64,000 bases of DNA from Amphritea opalescens (GTDB lineage: Bacteria; Pseudomonadota; Gammaproteobacteria; Pseudomonadales; Balneatricaceae), in contig NZ_RQXW01000019.1 of assembly GCF_003957515.1 (NCBI RefSeq), forward strand, positions 1-64,000, in the 5' to 3' direction. Positions 46,678 through 55,944 of the stretch are shown piece after piece. Position 1 is the stretch's first letter. Every line of letters starts with the position of its first letter. The position numbers and the translations under genes are program-made. The notes beneath the pieces were generated by a model that was given only the letters and a program-made list of their open reading frames with translations, made no database searches and had not been told where the DNA came from.

Positions 46678-47514
46678 TCAGGCTGTCGCTATAGCGCCTT
46701 TTCCTACGCCTTCAAACGCCTTCACCATGACCTCTTTATCTGGATGGGATAGCTTCACCTGTGCGGCAAGATGGCAGGCGATCTGCTCTACCGTGGTTTC
46801 CGTATCGATCAGATAGCAGTGGCTCGCAGGCAAACGAATCTCAAACTCACCCTGTGGGGCATCATAGCAATAGTGGTGTTCTTCATCGGTCGCACTCACC
46901 AAATGGCCTCGGGTACCGATATAGATATCATTAAAGGTTGTCGCCCATTGCTGTTCAACCGCCGCATCCCGCTGCCCATCTAAAAAGACTTCGATACGCG
47001 AACGATGGCCGTGCGCAATCCGCTGACAATTGCCATCGTGCTGCTGTAATCCATGGCTGTAATGATAAGATGCGCCATTGATCGCTTCCGGCACAAAGCT
47101 GATCTCCAGTCCTTTCACCTCTTCAGGGAATAGCGCCAAGAGTTGGGCATTACACCAAGCGGCCAAGCTAATCTCGTCAATCTGATCGATATCCACCAGC
47201 ACGATCGCCTGTTCTGGTGAACGACAGTAGAATTCACCACCCGCGGGATAACGCCAGATAACCGTTGTTTCGCCATTCAGTTGCTCTGAATGCAGATTAG
47301 CCATCTCGGTCGGCACGACCAACGCATGGTCGATGCTGTTATCAAACCAATGTTTCACCGCTTTTTTAACGATTCCAAAATCACAGATCATCCCTTCTGC
47401 ATTGAGGTCACCATCGAGCACCAACTGCACTAGCCAGGACTCTCCCAGCAGGCCGCGCTGAGGATGTAAGTAAGAAAAATCAACGTTGGTAAGGTTATCT
47501 ACAAAAAGCTTCAC
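46678..47514 (-). CDS. Tandem 6-pyruvoyl-tetrahydropterin synthase-like protein
   Basis: The 278-residue protein appears to have two PTPS/QueD-like halves. The N-terminal half (VDFSYLHPQRGLLGESWLVQ, then MICDFGIVKKAVKHWFDNSIDHAL) has the fold pattern but lacks the zinc histidine in the first strand. The C-terminal half has HYSHG and RIAHGHRSRIEV plus CYDAPQGEFEIR and VKAFEGVGKGA, so only that half keeps likely metal ligands. QueD makes a queuosine precursor, but the doubled form and changed residues leave its reaction uncertain. It is convergent with the thiolase gene. Confidence 0.75.
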   Translation of the reverse strand: MKLFVDNLTNVDFSYLHPQRGLLGESWLVQLVLDGDLNAEGMICDFGIVKKAVKHWFDNSIDHALVVPTEMANLHSEQLNGETTVIWRYPAGGEFYCRSPEQAIVLVDIDQIDEISLAAWCNAQLLALFPEEVKGLEISFVPEAINGASYHYSHGLQQHDGNCQRIAHGHRSRIEVFLDGQRDAAVEQQWATTFNDIYIGTRGHLVSATDEEHHYCYDAPQGEFEIRLPASHCYLIDTETTVEQIACHLAAQVKLSHPDKEVMVKAFEGVGKGAIATA

Positions 47515-47643
47515 AGGCAGTCACACGGTTAATGGCAAGGGATGGATATCAGAACGGCGTATATTAGCTGATTAGCAGCCCTATTGCATTCTGACGAGTA
47601 CCGGTATACTAGCTCTTTTTCGATAACAGGCAGATGAAATTCA

Positions 47644-48333
47644 ATGCGACTGGATAAATACCTAAGTCAGGCAACTGGTTTACCCCGCAGTCTAATTAAA
47701 CGACAGATCAAATGTAAGAATGTCGAGGTGAACGGTCAGCTGTGTCAGGATCACGGTTACAAAGTCCTAAGCGATGACCAGGTATCTCTGGAAGGCAATG
47801 ATATTGCCCCGCCAGGCCCTAAATATTTAATGCTGAATAAACCCGCGGGTACTGTTTGCGTCACCGAAGACAGTGAACATCCGACGGTTATCGACTTATT
47901 GGAGCAGCTCACCATACGTGATCTACACCCCGCTGGGCGCTTAGATATCGACACCACAGGGTTAGTGCTGATCACCAACGATGGCCAATGGTCGCATCGC
48001 ATCACCTCGCCTAAACACCAGTGCGATAAAGTCTATCTTGTTAGCACCGCAGAGCCGATTACCCCCGATTATGCCGAACAGTTTGCTGCCGGTATTACGC
48101 TACGTAACGAAGACAAACCCACCCTGCCGGCTGAATTAGAGATTCTTTCGGATACCCAAGCCAGAATCACACTACATGAAGGCCGCTATCATCAGGTTAA
48201 GCGCATGTTCGCCGCGATGGGTAACAAAGTCACCGCCTTGCACCGGGAGCAGATTGGTAATGTCCATTTAGATGAAGACCTAGAACCCGGTGAATACCGT
48301 TTTCTCACCGAAGCCGAAGCGAAATCGTTCTGA
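47644..48333 (+). CDS. rsuA: 16S rRNA pseudouridine(516) synthase
   Basis: The 229-residue protein has an N-terminal S4 domain (MRLDKYLSQATGLPRSLIKRQ) and the RsuA catalytic motif GRLDIDTTGLVLITNDG with the nucleophilic aspartate. KPAGTVCVTED and GRYHQVKRMFAAMG follow. It isomerises U516 of 16S rRNA. Its stop overlaps the rsmC ATG by one base, so two 16S rRNA modifiers are made together. Confidence 0.94.
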   Translation: MRLDKYLSQATGLPRSLIKRQIKCKNVEVNGQLCQDHGYKVLSDDQVSLEGNDIAPPGPKYLMLNKPAGTVCVTEDSEHPTVIDLLEQLTIRDLHPAGRLDIDTTGLVLITNDGQWSHRITSPKHQCDKVYLVSTAEPITPDYAEQFAAGITLRNEDKPTLPAELEILSDTQARITLHEGRYHQVKRMFAAMGNKVTALHREQIGNVHLDEDLEPGEYRFLTEAEAKSF

Positions 48334-49376
48334 TGACTGACACCGCCTTTACCCTCTTAAAACCACAACTGGATAACGCCACCGGCACCTCTTTGTGGAT
48401 TGCCGATGAGAACCTGCTCAACCAAACCTCTCGGGTTAATCCTGCCGTCACCGTGATCAGCAACCGCTTCGATCTCTGTCAGCAGTTAGAAAACGCCGGT
48501 TGGACTAGCCAGTTTTCAGATTTCGACTTCACCGCCTATGCCGACCACAGTGTGGATAACATCATCTATCGGGTATCGAAAGAGAAACCCGTGGTGCATC
48601 ATGTGATTAATCAGGCGATCCGCATTCTCAAACCGGGCGGAACACTGAGCATCGCAGGGCTGAAAAACGAAGGCATTAAAACCTATCTGGATAAAGCGAA
48701 AAAACTATTCGCGGGGCAGATGGAGCAATCCAAGTTAGACAAAAACACTTGGATGGGAATTCTGCAATCACCGGGAGCCGCCGACAGCGAATTACTGGAC
48801 GACCAGGATTATCCTCAGCTACGAGAAGTGGCCAGCGATGAACACTTCAATTACAGCAGTAAGCCCGGCGTCTATGGTTGGAATAAGATCGATAAAGGCA
48901 GCGCTTTTCTGATTTCTGAGTTAGCGCAATTCACCGAACGACTCACGGCGCCACCAGAAACCGCCCTCGACCTCGGCTGTGGCTATGGTTATCTAGCGAT
49001 GAACTGCGCACCCCTTGGCTGTAAAATCACCGCGACGGATAACAATGCTGGCGCCCTGCTGGCCTGTGAAGCCAACTTTCGCGCACAGGGTATCAATGGT
49101 GAAGTGGTGGTCGCAGACTGCGCCGAAGAGATCGAGCAACGCTATCCTCTCATACTCTGCAATCCACCGTTTCATCAGGGATTCAGTGTTGAAGGCGATA
49201 TGACCGACCGTTTCCTTAACGCGGCACGCAGACACCTACAATCAGACGGGATCGCCTGCTTTGTGGTGAACTTACATATCCCGCTTGAACGAAAAGCCAA
49301 AAAATTGTTCTCAACCATAGAAGTGATCGCCGACAACGGTAGCTTTAAGTTGATACTACTGGCCCAACCGCACTAA
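48333..49376 (+). CDS. rsmC: 16S rRNA (guanine1207-N2)-methyltransferase
   Basis: The 347-residue protein has the duplicated RsmC build: an inactive N-terminal methyltransferase-like half and an active C-terminal half. The latter has the SAM motif ALDLGCGYGYLAMNC and the catalytic LILCNPPFHQGF. It methylates G1207 of 16S rRNA in the 30S subunit. It is translationally coupled to rsuA. Confidence 0.93.
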   Translation: MTDTAFTLLKPQLDNATGTSLWIADENLLNQTSRVNPAVTVISNRFDLCQQLENAGWTSQFSDFDFTAYADHSVDNIIYRVSKEKPVVHHVINQAIRILKPGGTLSIAGLKNEGIKTYLDKAKKLFAGQMEQSKLDKNTWMGILQSPGAADSELLDDQDYPQLREVASDEHFNYSSKPGVYGWNKIDKGSAFLISELAQFTERLTAPPETALDLGCGYGYLAMNCAPLGCKITATDNNAGALLACEANFRAQGINGEVVVADCAEEIEQRYPLILCNPPFHQGFSVEGDMTDRFLNAARRHLQSDGIACFVVNLHIPLERKAKKLFSTIEVIADNGSFKLILLAQPH

Positions 49377-49396
49377 ACACGAGTGACAAAGACAGC

Positions 49397-50068
49397 ATGA
49401 TCGCCACTTATCTAAAACAAACTTGGTTCTTCTTCCGCGCACATCTGCAACCGATTATGCGGATACAGCTACCATTTATTATTCTCATCACCCTGATTAG
49501 CATGAGCGCTTTGCAATCGGTTGACCCAGAAAACCCAGAGATGAACGATTCGATTCTGATGTTCTATCTGGCTAGCCTGGTCTTTCTGCCGCTGTATGCC
49601 GGTGCAACGATCGCCTACCTCGAATCGGTCGTTAATAAAGACCCGATCACCACAGGCCAAGCACTCAAAATCGGCCTACAACGCTGGGGCCCCTTGTTTC
49701 TCACCAAACTCTTAGGCGCTTGCGGTATCGTTATCGGTTTACTGCTGTTTTTTATCCCCGGCGTTTACGTCATGATCCGTTGGGGGTTTGCCGAATATCA
49801 CAGCGTGATCGAAAAATCAGGCCCCACCGAGTCGTTAAAAAACAGCTGGCAAGACACTTCTGAGTTCTTCTGGCCTCTACTCAATGGCCTAGCATTCCTC
49901 TTTGTCATACTGCTCGGCAGTAATCTACTGATAGAGATGCTGCTTCAAACACTGGGTATCGAATCACTGATACTACGCAGCCTGTTTGATATCGTGTTTG
50001 GCTTTCTGAACTGCCTGTATACCATTTACGGCTTCCGGCTTTATTGTGTGATGCGGGAAAAGCAGTAA
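49397..50068 (+). CDS. YciC-like polytopic membrane protein
   Basis: The 223-residue protein has about six membrane helices. Internal features (YAGATIAYLESVVNKDP, FFIPGVYVMIRWGFAEYHSVIEKSGP) are like the UPF0259/YciC family. The role is unknown. It lies 20 bases after rsmC and may share its mRNA. Confidence 0.7.
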   Translation: MIATYLKQTWFFFRAHLQPIMRIQLPFIILITLISMSALQSVDPENPEMNDSILMFYLASLVFLPLYAGATIAYLESVVNKDPITTGQALKIGLQRWGPLFLTKLLGACGIVIGLLLFFIPGVYVMIRWGFAEYHSVIEKSGPTESLKNSWQDTSEFFWPLLNGLAFLFVILLGSNLLIEMLLQTLGIESLILRSLFDIVFGFLNCLYTIYGFRLYCVMREKQ

Positions 50069-50100
50069 CGCACGCTTAACAGCATCACCTGTACGCCGTT

Positions 50101-50125
50101 CGAAGGGAAGCCTAGTTTCCCTTCG
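50101..50125 (+). terminator. Stem-loop after the YciC-like gene
   Basis: CGAAGGGAA pairs with TTCCCTTCG across GCCTAGT. There is no clear T-run on the plus strand. Confidence 0.55.
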
Positions 50126-50133
50126 ACTAAACG

Positions 50134-50164
50134 CAAAAAGCCTCTAGAGCCTCGTTAACGAGGC
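50134..50164 (-). terminator. Terminator of the SnoaL-like gene
   Basis: On the minus strand GCCTCGTTAACGAGGC can fold, and the alternative arm GAGGC-TCTA-GAGGC leads into TTTTT. It lies 17 bases past the stop at 50181. Confidence 0.6.
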
Positions 50165-50180
50165 GCACAGACCTCGCCGA

Positions 50181-50564
50181 TCAATACATCGGATTACCAT
50201 TTTTACTCTCAGCAGGCACGCCCTGTATCGCATCCCAATGCTCGACGATCTTCCCCTGCTCATCAAAACGAAAGAAATCCATCGTCACATACTGATCATT
50301 ACCCGGCCAAACCTGATGGGTATGCAAGGCGACGAGATCCCCTTGTGCTATCGCACGAACAAACTCGATGGTTTTATCCGGAAAGTCTCGCGCCATTTCA
50401 TCAAAGTAATCGATAAACCCTTGCTTACCACCCGCCACCACCGGGTTATGTTGGATATATTCCGCGCCAACATAGGTCGCGATCGCCGCACTGGGATCAC
50501 CTAAATAGGCTGTCCGATAGAAGGCTATCGCATTGGCTTTGTTTGCCTCTAAGTCTTGAATCAT
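50181..50564 (-). CDS. SnoaL-like (NTF2 fold) protein
   Basis: The 127-residue single domain has FYRTAYLGDPSAAIATYV, YIQHNPVVAGGKQGFIDYF and ALHTHQVWPGNDQYVTMDFFRFD with EHWDAIQ. This is the pattern of SnoaL-like proteins annotated as nuclear transport factor 2 family. Substrate unknown. ATG 50564 is chosen (GGCGG upstream); a TTG at 50582 is in frame. Confidence 0.82.
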   Translation of the reverse strand: MIQDLEANKANAIAFYRTAYLGDPSAAIATYVGAEYIQHNPVVAGGKQGFIDYFDEMARDFPDKTIEFVRAIAQGDLVALHTHQVWPGNDQYVTMDFFRFDEQGKIVEHWDAIQGVPAESKNGNPMY

Positions 50565-50731
50565 TTTAACCGCCAAAATCAACTGAATAGATACTGAATC
50601 GTAAGCATGACCTAGCTATCAGCCGTATACAAGAAGAGACAAGCAGAATCAGCACCGTCATATAAATCACAACCGTTATGAGCTAAGTCTACGAGGAGAC
50701 TCACAAGTCAAAAACAGGGTTAGAGCAAACC

Positions 50732-50780
50732 TTATCCACTGAGGTTATCCCCAGCTTTCACGGCACAAGCCTGTGCATAA
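50732..50780 (+). promoter_or_regulatory. Three DnaA-box-like sequences
   Basis: TTATCCACT (50732-50740) and TTATCCCCA (50745-50753) are one mismatch from TTATCCACA. TGTGCATAA (50772-50780) is TTATGCACA on the other strand, which fits TTWTNCACA exactly. The cluster could bind DnaA. No origin genes are near. Confidence 0.4.
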
Positions 50781-50891
50781 CATTGGGACAACTAGGCTAA
50801 GCCTCAGCGCTCGTAGGCTTCAGCCGTTAGGGTAATAAATGCACAATAAAAAATAAGGTGATAAAACTATTGCATTAACGACTCAAATAAT

Positions 50892-50910
50892 CATAATGAG
50901 AATCATTATC
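50892..50910 (+). promoter_or_regulatory. Fur box
   Basis: CATAATGAGAATCATTATC matches 17 of 19 bases of the E. coli Fur consensus, and further ATT/CATT extends it to 50914. It lies 20 bases before the ATG of the next gene, overlapping where its promoter must be, so iron repression is expected. Confidence 0.88.
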
Positions 50911-50930
50911 ATTCAATAAATGGAGAGTTA

Positions 50931-51284
50931 ATGATGAATGCACTGAGAATTGATGCATGGCTAGAACGCAAAGAACCGGTGATAAAGCTGCACAGCGGTC
51001 TATCCAATCATCTGATCGCTGAATGGCGTGGCACTGCTGTCTCAGAGCTATTTGAGCTAGGCATTGTTACCTGCCATGAGCTGTACTCAACCACCCGCAG
51101 CGTACAACAACAGGTAGCCCATGAACTGCTACTCAATGCCTGTGCTAACTCTCTCTGTCAGCGCAATGGACCACAATGCTTTAACTGCATTACCGGACGC
51201 CTATTACGGGCGCTAGCCAAGAGTGATCAGCGCGATTATCAACCGTCCATCGCGGGATTAGAGCAATATAAATCAGCCGTGTAA
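50931..51284 (+). CDS. Fur-regulated small cysteine-containing protein
   Basis: The 117-residue soluble protein has no signal peptide or membrane segment. A C-terminal set of cysteines (NACANSLCQRNGPQCFNC) has the spacing C-x4-C-x6-C-x2-C and might bind a metal or an Fe-S cluster. One more cysteine lies at VTCHEL. I do not recognise the family. A near-perfect Fur box upstream makes it an iron-starvation protein. The ATG at 50934 is an equally good start. Confidence 0.72.
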   Translation: MMNALRIDAWLERKEPVIKLHSGLSNHLIAEWRGTAVSELFELGIVTCHELYSTTRSVQQQVAHELLLNACANSLCQRNGPQCFNCITGRLLRALAKSDQRDYQPSIAGLEQYKSAV

Positions 51285-51288
51285 TTCT

Positions 51289-51753
51289 TTACTTCGTGGG
51301 GATTTGTTGCGTTTGATAGGCAGAAGTTCCCCATAACGGCACCGTAGAAAGGCTGTGTTTATAGCTACCATTAATCTCTTTGGTTGAGTATGACAGATAC
51401 ATCAGGGTCTGAGATTGCGGATCAAAAATACGTCGCACCTTCATCGTTTTAAAGAGCACGCTCTTGGATTTACGAAATACCACCTCGCCATCTTTGGCTC
51501 GGTCAATCGCGGCAATCATCTCCGCCGTAATCGGGCCCGTTTGACGACAGGCAATCGATGAGTCGCTGGGGTCCGAAAAATCAAGATCCGCCTCGATACT
51601 CGCGATATGACAGGTCACACCGGTAACGATGGGGTCCACCAACACATTCAGTTTAATATCCTTCGTCGTTAGCAGCCCAAGTGATACATCCCCGACTTCA
51701 TCGCCGCAGCCCGCCAACAGCAAAGCAGAGACGAGCATCATCCGTTTTTTCAT
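51289..51753 (-). CDS. creA: CreA family lipoprotein
   Basis: The 154-residue protein matches CreA by DPIVTGVTCHIASIEADLDF, DPSDSSIACRQTGPI, GEVVFRKSKSVLFKTMKVRRIFD and LSTVPLWG. Here the signal ends in LLAGC, so it would be a lipoprotein. Function of CreA is unknown. It is convergent with the Fur-box gene (4-base gap). Confidence 0.9.
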   Translation of the reverse strand: MKKRMMLVSALLLAGCGDEVGDVSLGLLTTKDIKLNVLVDPIVTGVTCHIASIEADLDFSDPSDSSIACRQTGPITAEMIAAIDRAKDGEVVFRKSKSVLFKTMKVRRIFDPQSQTLMYLSYSTKEINGSYKHSLSTVPLWGTSAYQTQQIPTK

Positions 51754-51800
51754 TTTCTCACCCTCAACAAAATACCCATCAATATGGCTCTAGCAGATAC

Positions 51801-51829
51801 AAAAAAACCCGCATCAGCGGGTTTTTTTA
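51801..51829 (-). terminator. Terminator of pnp
   Basis: AACCCGC and GCGGGTT form a stem around ATCA with A7 on one side and T7 on the other. It is symmetrical, but on the minus strand it lies just past the pnp stop. Confidence 0.92.
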
Positions 51830-51845
51830 ACAGCAGACTAAAATC

Positions 51846-53948
51846 TTATTCTACTGATTCATCTTGCTCTAGATCACGCATAGTCAACTTGATGCGACCA
51901 CGTGGGTCTACTTCCATCACTTTAACTTTAACCGTGTCATCCATCTTGATGTAGTCGGTTACCTTCTCAATACGCTTGTTAGCGATTTGAGAGATGTGAA
52001 CCAAACCATCTTTACCCGGCAGGATGTTAACAAAGGCGCCGAACTCTTCCAGACGCACAACCTTACCTTCGTAGATCTTACCAACTTCAGCTTCAGCGGT
52101 AATCTCACGCACTTTATCCACAGCCGCTTTCGCTGCTGCTTTATCAGCTGCGTAGATACGCACAGTACCGTTATCTTCGATATCGATAGTCGCGCCAGTC
52201 TGTTCAGTCAGGGCACGGATGGTTGCACCACCTTTACCGATAACATCACGGATCTTCTCTGGGTTGATTTCTAACAGTGTCATGGCAGGTGCATTGTCCG
52301 GTAGTTCTGGACGTGCATAACCAATCACTTTAGCCATCTCTTTCAGGATGTGAGCACGAGCTTCATAAGCCTGTTCCAGTGCGATATCCATGATCTCTTC
52401 GGTAATACCGGTGATCTTGATATCCATCTGTAGCGCAGTAACACCCGCTTCAGTACCGGCCACTTTAAAGTCCATGTCACCCAGGTGATCTTCGTCACCT
52501 AGGATATCGGTCAATACAGTGAAACGCTCGCCTTCCTTAACCAGACCCATTGCGATACCCGCAACCGGTGCTTTCAATGGAACACCTGCATCCATCATAG
52601 ACAGAGACGCACCACAAACAGAGGCCATAGAGCTTGAACCGTTAGATTCAGTGATCTCAGACACGATACGGATAGTGTACGGAAACTCTTCCTGTGTCGG
52701 CAGAACCGCAGCAACACTACGACGCGCCAGACGACCGTGACCAATCTCACGACGGCCAGTTGCGCCCATACGACCCGCTTCACCTACAGAGTAAGGAGGG
52801 AAGTTGTAGTGCAGCATGAATGGATCGCGGCGTTCGCCTTCGATCGCATCGATGATTTGTGAATCACGGGCAGTACCCAGTGTACAGGTAGCGATCGCCT
52901 GAGTTTCACCACGGGTAAAGAGTGCAGAACCGTGAGTACCGCTCAGTACGTCGACTTCAACATCGATACCACGGACAGTTTTGCTGTCACGGCCATCGAT
53001 ACGTGGCTGACCATCAAGGATACGACCCCGAACAATCTCTTTTTCCAGTGACTTAAAGATACCGGATACTTCAGCAGCAGAAGGTTGACCCTCTTCACCA
53101 CACAGCGTTTCAACCGCTTTGCTACGAGCTTGACCCAGAGCGTTCTGACGCTCCATTTTGTCAGCCGTTTGGTAAGCAGCATTGATATCATCACCAACGA
53201 CACCGCGAACCTGTTCGATCAGCGCTTCGTTTTTAGCTTCTGGTGCATATTCCCAACGTGGCTTGCCGGCTTCAGCAACCAATTCGTTGATAGCACTGAT
53301 AGCAACTTGCATCTGCTGATGAGCAAAGACAACCGCACCGAGCATCTCATCTTCAGACAGCTCTTGCGCTTCAGATTCAACCATCAGAACCGCATCAGAC
53401 GTACCCGCAACAACCATGTCGAGCATAGAGGTTTGCAGTTCTTCGTAAGTTGGGTTTAGGGAGTAACCTTCCGCTTCGGTATAACCGACACGTGCGCCAC
53501 CGATTGGGCCTTGGAATGGGATACCAGAAACGGCCAACGCAGCAGAAGTACCGATCATTGCAGCGATATCAGGATCGTTAATCTTATCCGCAGACATAAC
53601 AGTACAGATAACCTGTACTTCATTCATGTAACCCTTAGGGAACAGCGGGCGGATAGGACGGTCGATCAGGCGAGACGTCAGTGTTTCTTTTTCTGACGGA
53701 CGGGCTTCACGCTTAAAGAAACCACCTGGGATACGGCCAACGGCGTAGTATTTTTCTTGGTAGTGAACAGATAGTGGGAAAAAGTCTTGGCCTTCACGGG
53801 CTGATTTAGCACCAACAACGGTACACAAAACCTGTACACCACCCATGGTAACCAATACAGCACCGCTCGCTTGACGAGCAACGCGGCCCGTTTCAAGGGT
53901 AACTTCATGCTTACCGTATTGGAATGTCTTAGTAATTGCTTGTGGCAC
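51846..53948 (-). CDS. pnp: Polynucleotide phosphorylase
   Basis: The 700-residue enzyme has two RNase PH-like domains ([35 protein letters not shown] and [19 protein letters not shown]). A KH domain ([17 protein letters not shown]) and an S1 domain ([26 protein letters not shown]) complete it. It degrades RNA 3' to 5' with phosphate. The GTG at 53948 is the start: AAGGA lies upstream and [11 protein letters not shown] fits the known N-terminus. It lies after rpsO with a processed leader hairpin. Confidence 0.96.
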   Translation of the reverse strand: MPQAITKTFQYGKHEVTLETGRVARQASGAVLVTMGGVQVLCTVVGAKSAREGQDFFPLSVHYQEKYYAVGRIPGGFFKREARPSEKETLTSRLIDRPIRPLFPKGYMNEVQVICTVMSADKINDPDIAAMIGTSAALAVSGIPFQGPIGGARVGYTEAEGYSLNPTYEELQTSMLDMVVAGTSDAVLMVESEAQELSEDEMLGAVVFAHQQMQVAISAINELVAEAGKPRWEYAPEAKNEALIEQVRGVVGDDINAAYQTADKMERQNALGQARSKAVETLCGEEGQPSAAEVSGIFKSLEKEIVRGRILDGQPRIDGRDSKTVRGIDVEVDVLSGTHGSALFTRGETQAIATCTLGTARDSQIIDAIEGERRDPFMLHYNFPPYSVGEAGRMGATGRREIGHGRLARRSVAAVLPTQEEFPYTIRIVSEITESNGSSSMASVCGASLSMMDAGVPLKAPVAGIAMGLVKEGERFTVLTDILGDEDHLGDMDFKVAGTEAGVTALQMDIKITGITEEIMDIALEQAYEARAHILKEMAKVIGYARPELPDNAPAMTLLEINPEKIRDVIGKGGATIRALTEQTGATIDIEDNGTVRIYAADKAAAKAAVDKVREITAEAEVGKIYEGKVVRLEEFGAFVNILPGKDGLVHISQIANKRIEKVTDYIKMDDTVKVKVMEVDPRGRIKLTMRDLEQDESVE

Positions 53949-53999
53949 GATACAATTCCTTATCTTTATGCGAAACAAAAAAAATGTCTGTGCAACGTC

Positions 54000-54078
54000 A
54001 CACCGGCCTCTTTATAGCCAGTACTCTGCTGGGCTCTGGTAACACTCAGAACGCACCAGAGTACAGGCTGGTTGGTGT
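54000..54078 (-). promoter_or_regulatory. Large stem-loop in the rpsO-pnp spacer (probable RNase III site)
   Basis: GCC-A-GTACTCTG (54017-54028) pairs with CAGAGTAC-A-GGC (54057-54068), and outer ACACC/GGTGT (54000-54004, 54074-54078) can extend it. In E. coli the pnp leader has such a stem cut by RNase III, through which PNPase lowers its own mRNA. I infer the same here from place and shape. Confidence 0.6.
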
Positions 54079-54125
54079 AAAACGCGGTACAGACGCATAT
54101 AGAGATCTCTATTTTAGCAGACCTT

Positions 54126-54158
54126 AAAAAGCACCGGGGCCATCAAAGATGACCCCGG
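54126..54158 (-). terminator. Terminator of rpsO
   Basis: On the minus strand CCGGGGTCATC pairs with GATGGCCCCGG across TTT, followed by TGCTTTTT. It lies just past rpsO, and some read-through into pnp is expected. Confidence 0.85.
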
Positions 54159-54167
54159 AACATTATC

Positions 54168-54437
54168 TTAACGACGCAGGCCGAGACGCTTGATCAGATC
54201 AGCGTAACGAGTTACATCTTTCTTCTTCAAGTAATCCAGCAGCTTACGACGCTGGTTTACCATGCGGATCAGACCGCGACGAGAATGGTGGTCATGGATG
54301 TGACCTTTAAAGTGAGATTGCAGACCAACGATGTTGTGGGTCAGCAGTGCAACCTGAACTTCAGGAGAACCAGTGTCGCCTTCAACGCGTGCGTATTCAG
54401 CAACGATCTCAGCTTTCTTTTCAACAGATAATGCCAT
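54168..54437 (-). CDS. rpsO: 30S ribosomal protein S15
   Basis: The 89-residue protein [12 protein letters not shown] ... has the S15 signature [36 protein letters not shown] and the C-terminal LIKRLGLRR. It binds the central domain of 16S rRNA. ATG 54437 gives the usual length; the upstream frame to 54470 is not used. The gene order rpsO-pnp is conserved. Confidence 0.98.
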   Translation of the reverse strand: MALSVEKKAEIVAEYARVEGDTGSPEVQVALLTHNIVGLQSHFKGHIHDHHSRRGLIRMVNQRRKLLDYLKKKDVTRYADLIKRLGLRR

Positions 54438-54568
54438 TTTCAAAAACTCCAAAATTAATATGCACACCACCGATAAACGTGTGATGGATTAATAGTCGCG
54501 TTGTACCGAGCATATTATCAGTTCAACGTCATATTGCCCGTGCCGCCGAAGCCACACAGACACATCAA

Positions 54569-55525
54569 TTATATATCCTGAGTATTCATCAAGCGACGGG
54601 GCAGTAACTGCCCATAGGTGTCGATCTCACCAATCCCCAGAAACTTGTCGCTACCGCTATCACGAATACGCACCAAAGGCTGTTCTTCAAAGCTATCCAA
54701 CATCACCCGTTGACCGTTACAGAGGGCACGGGTTTGACTATCAGACAACAACACTTCAGGTGTATCCGCAACCGGACTCCAAGACGGTAATAATAGCGCA
54801 TCCAAAGACATTTGTATGTCTTCCAAAGCCGCATCACTACCCATATCAGCGACCCGTTGCTCTAGCTCAGCCAATGGCATCATCGCCTCAGCCTTATAAG
54901 GACCAGAATCAAGCCGACGGAGCATTTGAACATGGGCTCCGCAACCTAACATCTCGCCCATATCCTGAACAATCGAGCGGATATAGGTGCCCTTACTACA
55001 ACGGATATCGAGATCGACTTCATCGCCACGAAACGCCAGTAGCTCGATGCTAAATACCGTGACTTGACGACTCTTAACTTCAACCTGAATACCTTGGCGT
55101 GCCAGCTTATACAGCGGCTGACCATTATGCTTAAGCGCCGAAAACATCGACGGCACCTGCGTAATCAAGCCGGTAAACTCCCGTTGCAACAGCTCATCAA
55201 TCTGCGCTGCGCTCAGGTTATCAGGCAACGGCCGTTCTTCAACCACTTCACCATCGGCATCACTGGTATCAGTTCGCTGACCCAGCTTTGCGGTAGTAAT
55301 GTAGCGTTTGTCGGCATTCAGCAGAAACTGGGAAAACTTAGTCGCTTCACCAAAGCAAAGCGGCAGCATTCCCGTCGCCAGCGGATCTAAAGCGCCGGTG
55401 TGACCCGCTTTGGCCGCACCATAGATCCGCTTTACAATTTGCAACGCCCGGTTTGACGACATTCCACCCGGCTTATCGAGTAGAAAAATACCATTGACCG
55501 ACCGGCCTTTTGCCCGTCTTGCCAA
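54569..55525 (-). CDS. truB: tRNA pseudouridine(55) synthase
   Basis: The 318-residue enzyme has FLLDKPGGMSSNRAL, the catalytic aspartate in GHTGALDPLATGMLPLC and RYITTAKLGQRTDTSDADG. Further segments are PSMFSALKHNGQPLY and RCSKGTYIRSI. It makes Psi55 in the T-arm of tRNAs. It follows rbfA by 3 bases. Confidence 0.97.
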   Translation of the reverse strand: MARRAKGRSVNGIFLLDKPGGMSSNRALQIVKRIYGAAKAGHTGALDPLATGMLPLCFGEATKFSQFLLNADKRYITTAKLGQRTDTSDADGEVVEERPLPDNLSAAQIDELLQREFTGLITQVPSMFSALKHNGQPLYKLARQGIQVEVKSRQVTVFSIELLAFRGDEVDLDIRCSKGTYIRSIVQDMGEMLGCGAHVQMLRRLDSGPYKAEAMMPLAELEQRVADMGSDAALEDIQMSLDALLLPSWSPVADTPEVLLSDSQTRALCNGQRVMLDSFEEQPLVRIRDSGSDKFLGIGEIDTYGQLLPRRLMNTQDI

Positions 55526-55528
55526 GGG

Positions 55529-55924
55529 TTACTCCTCGTCGTCCTGAGCGTGCTTACCGTCTTCCCGAGTCGCCTTAATAATCAAGTCATTCAGGCGACG
55601 GCCACGGTCTACACTTTCATCAAAGTGAAAACGTAATTGCGGCATCACCCGCAGTTTGATCTTGCTGGACAACTGTCCACGCAGGAAGCCCGACGCGCTA
55701 TTCAGAACCTTAAGAGACTCTGTCACGGCCGTTGCTTCATCTTTACCACCCATTGCCATGACGGTGATGTAGATATCGGCATAACCGAGATCCTTGGCGA
55801 TCTTTACATAACTGATCGTCACCATCCCCAGGCGTGGGTCTTTAATTTCTCGCTGAATCAACTGAGCCAGGTCCTTTTGGACCTGGTCAGAGATTCGCTC
55901 TGTACGACTAAATTCTCTTGCCAT
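55529..55924 (-). CDS. rbfA: 30S ribosome-binding factor A
   Basis: The 131-residue KH-like protein (FSRTERISDQVQKDLAQLI, DPRLGMVTISYVKIAKDLGYADI, PQLRFHFDESVDRGRRLNDLI) assists 16S rRNA maturation. It lies between infB and truB as in the standard cluster. Confidence 0.97.
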   Translation of the reverse strand: MAREFSRTERISDQVQKDLAQLIQREIKDPRLGMVTISYVKIAKDLGYADIYITVMAMGGKDEATAVTESLKVLNSASGFLRGQLSSKIKLRVMPQLRFHFDESVDRGRRLNDLIIKATREDGKHAQDDEE

Positions 55925-55944
55925 AATAGCCTGTCAAAACACTC

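Larger units (their letters stand above)
50565..50930 (+). other. Gap with DnaA-box-like words and a Fur box
   Basis: The 366-base gap has no frame I support. It contains three DnaA-box-like nonamers (50732-50780) and, closer to the next gene, a Fur box (50892-50910), each listed separately. GGAGAG stands just before the ATG at 50931/50934. Confidence 0.5.

Noticed and set aside
50732-50780. Chromosome replication origin
   Set aside because: Only three DnaA-like words are present, with no AT-rich unwinding region and no dnaA, dnaN, gidA or parAB genes nearby.
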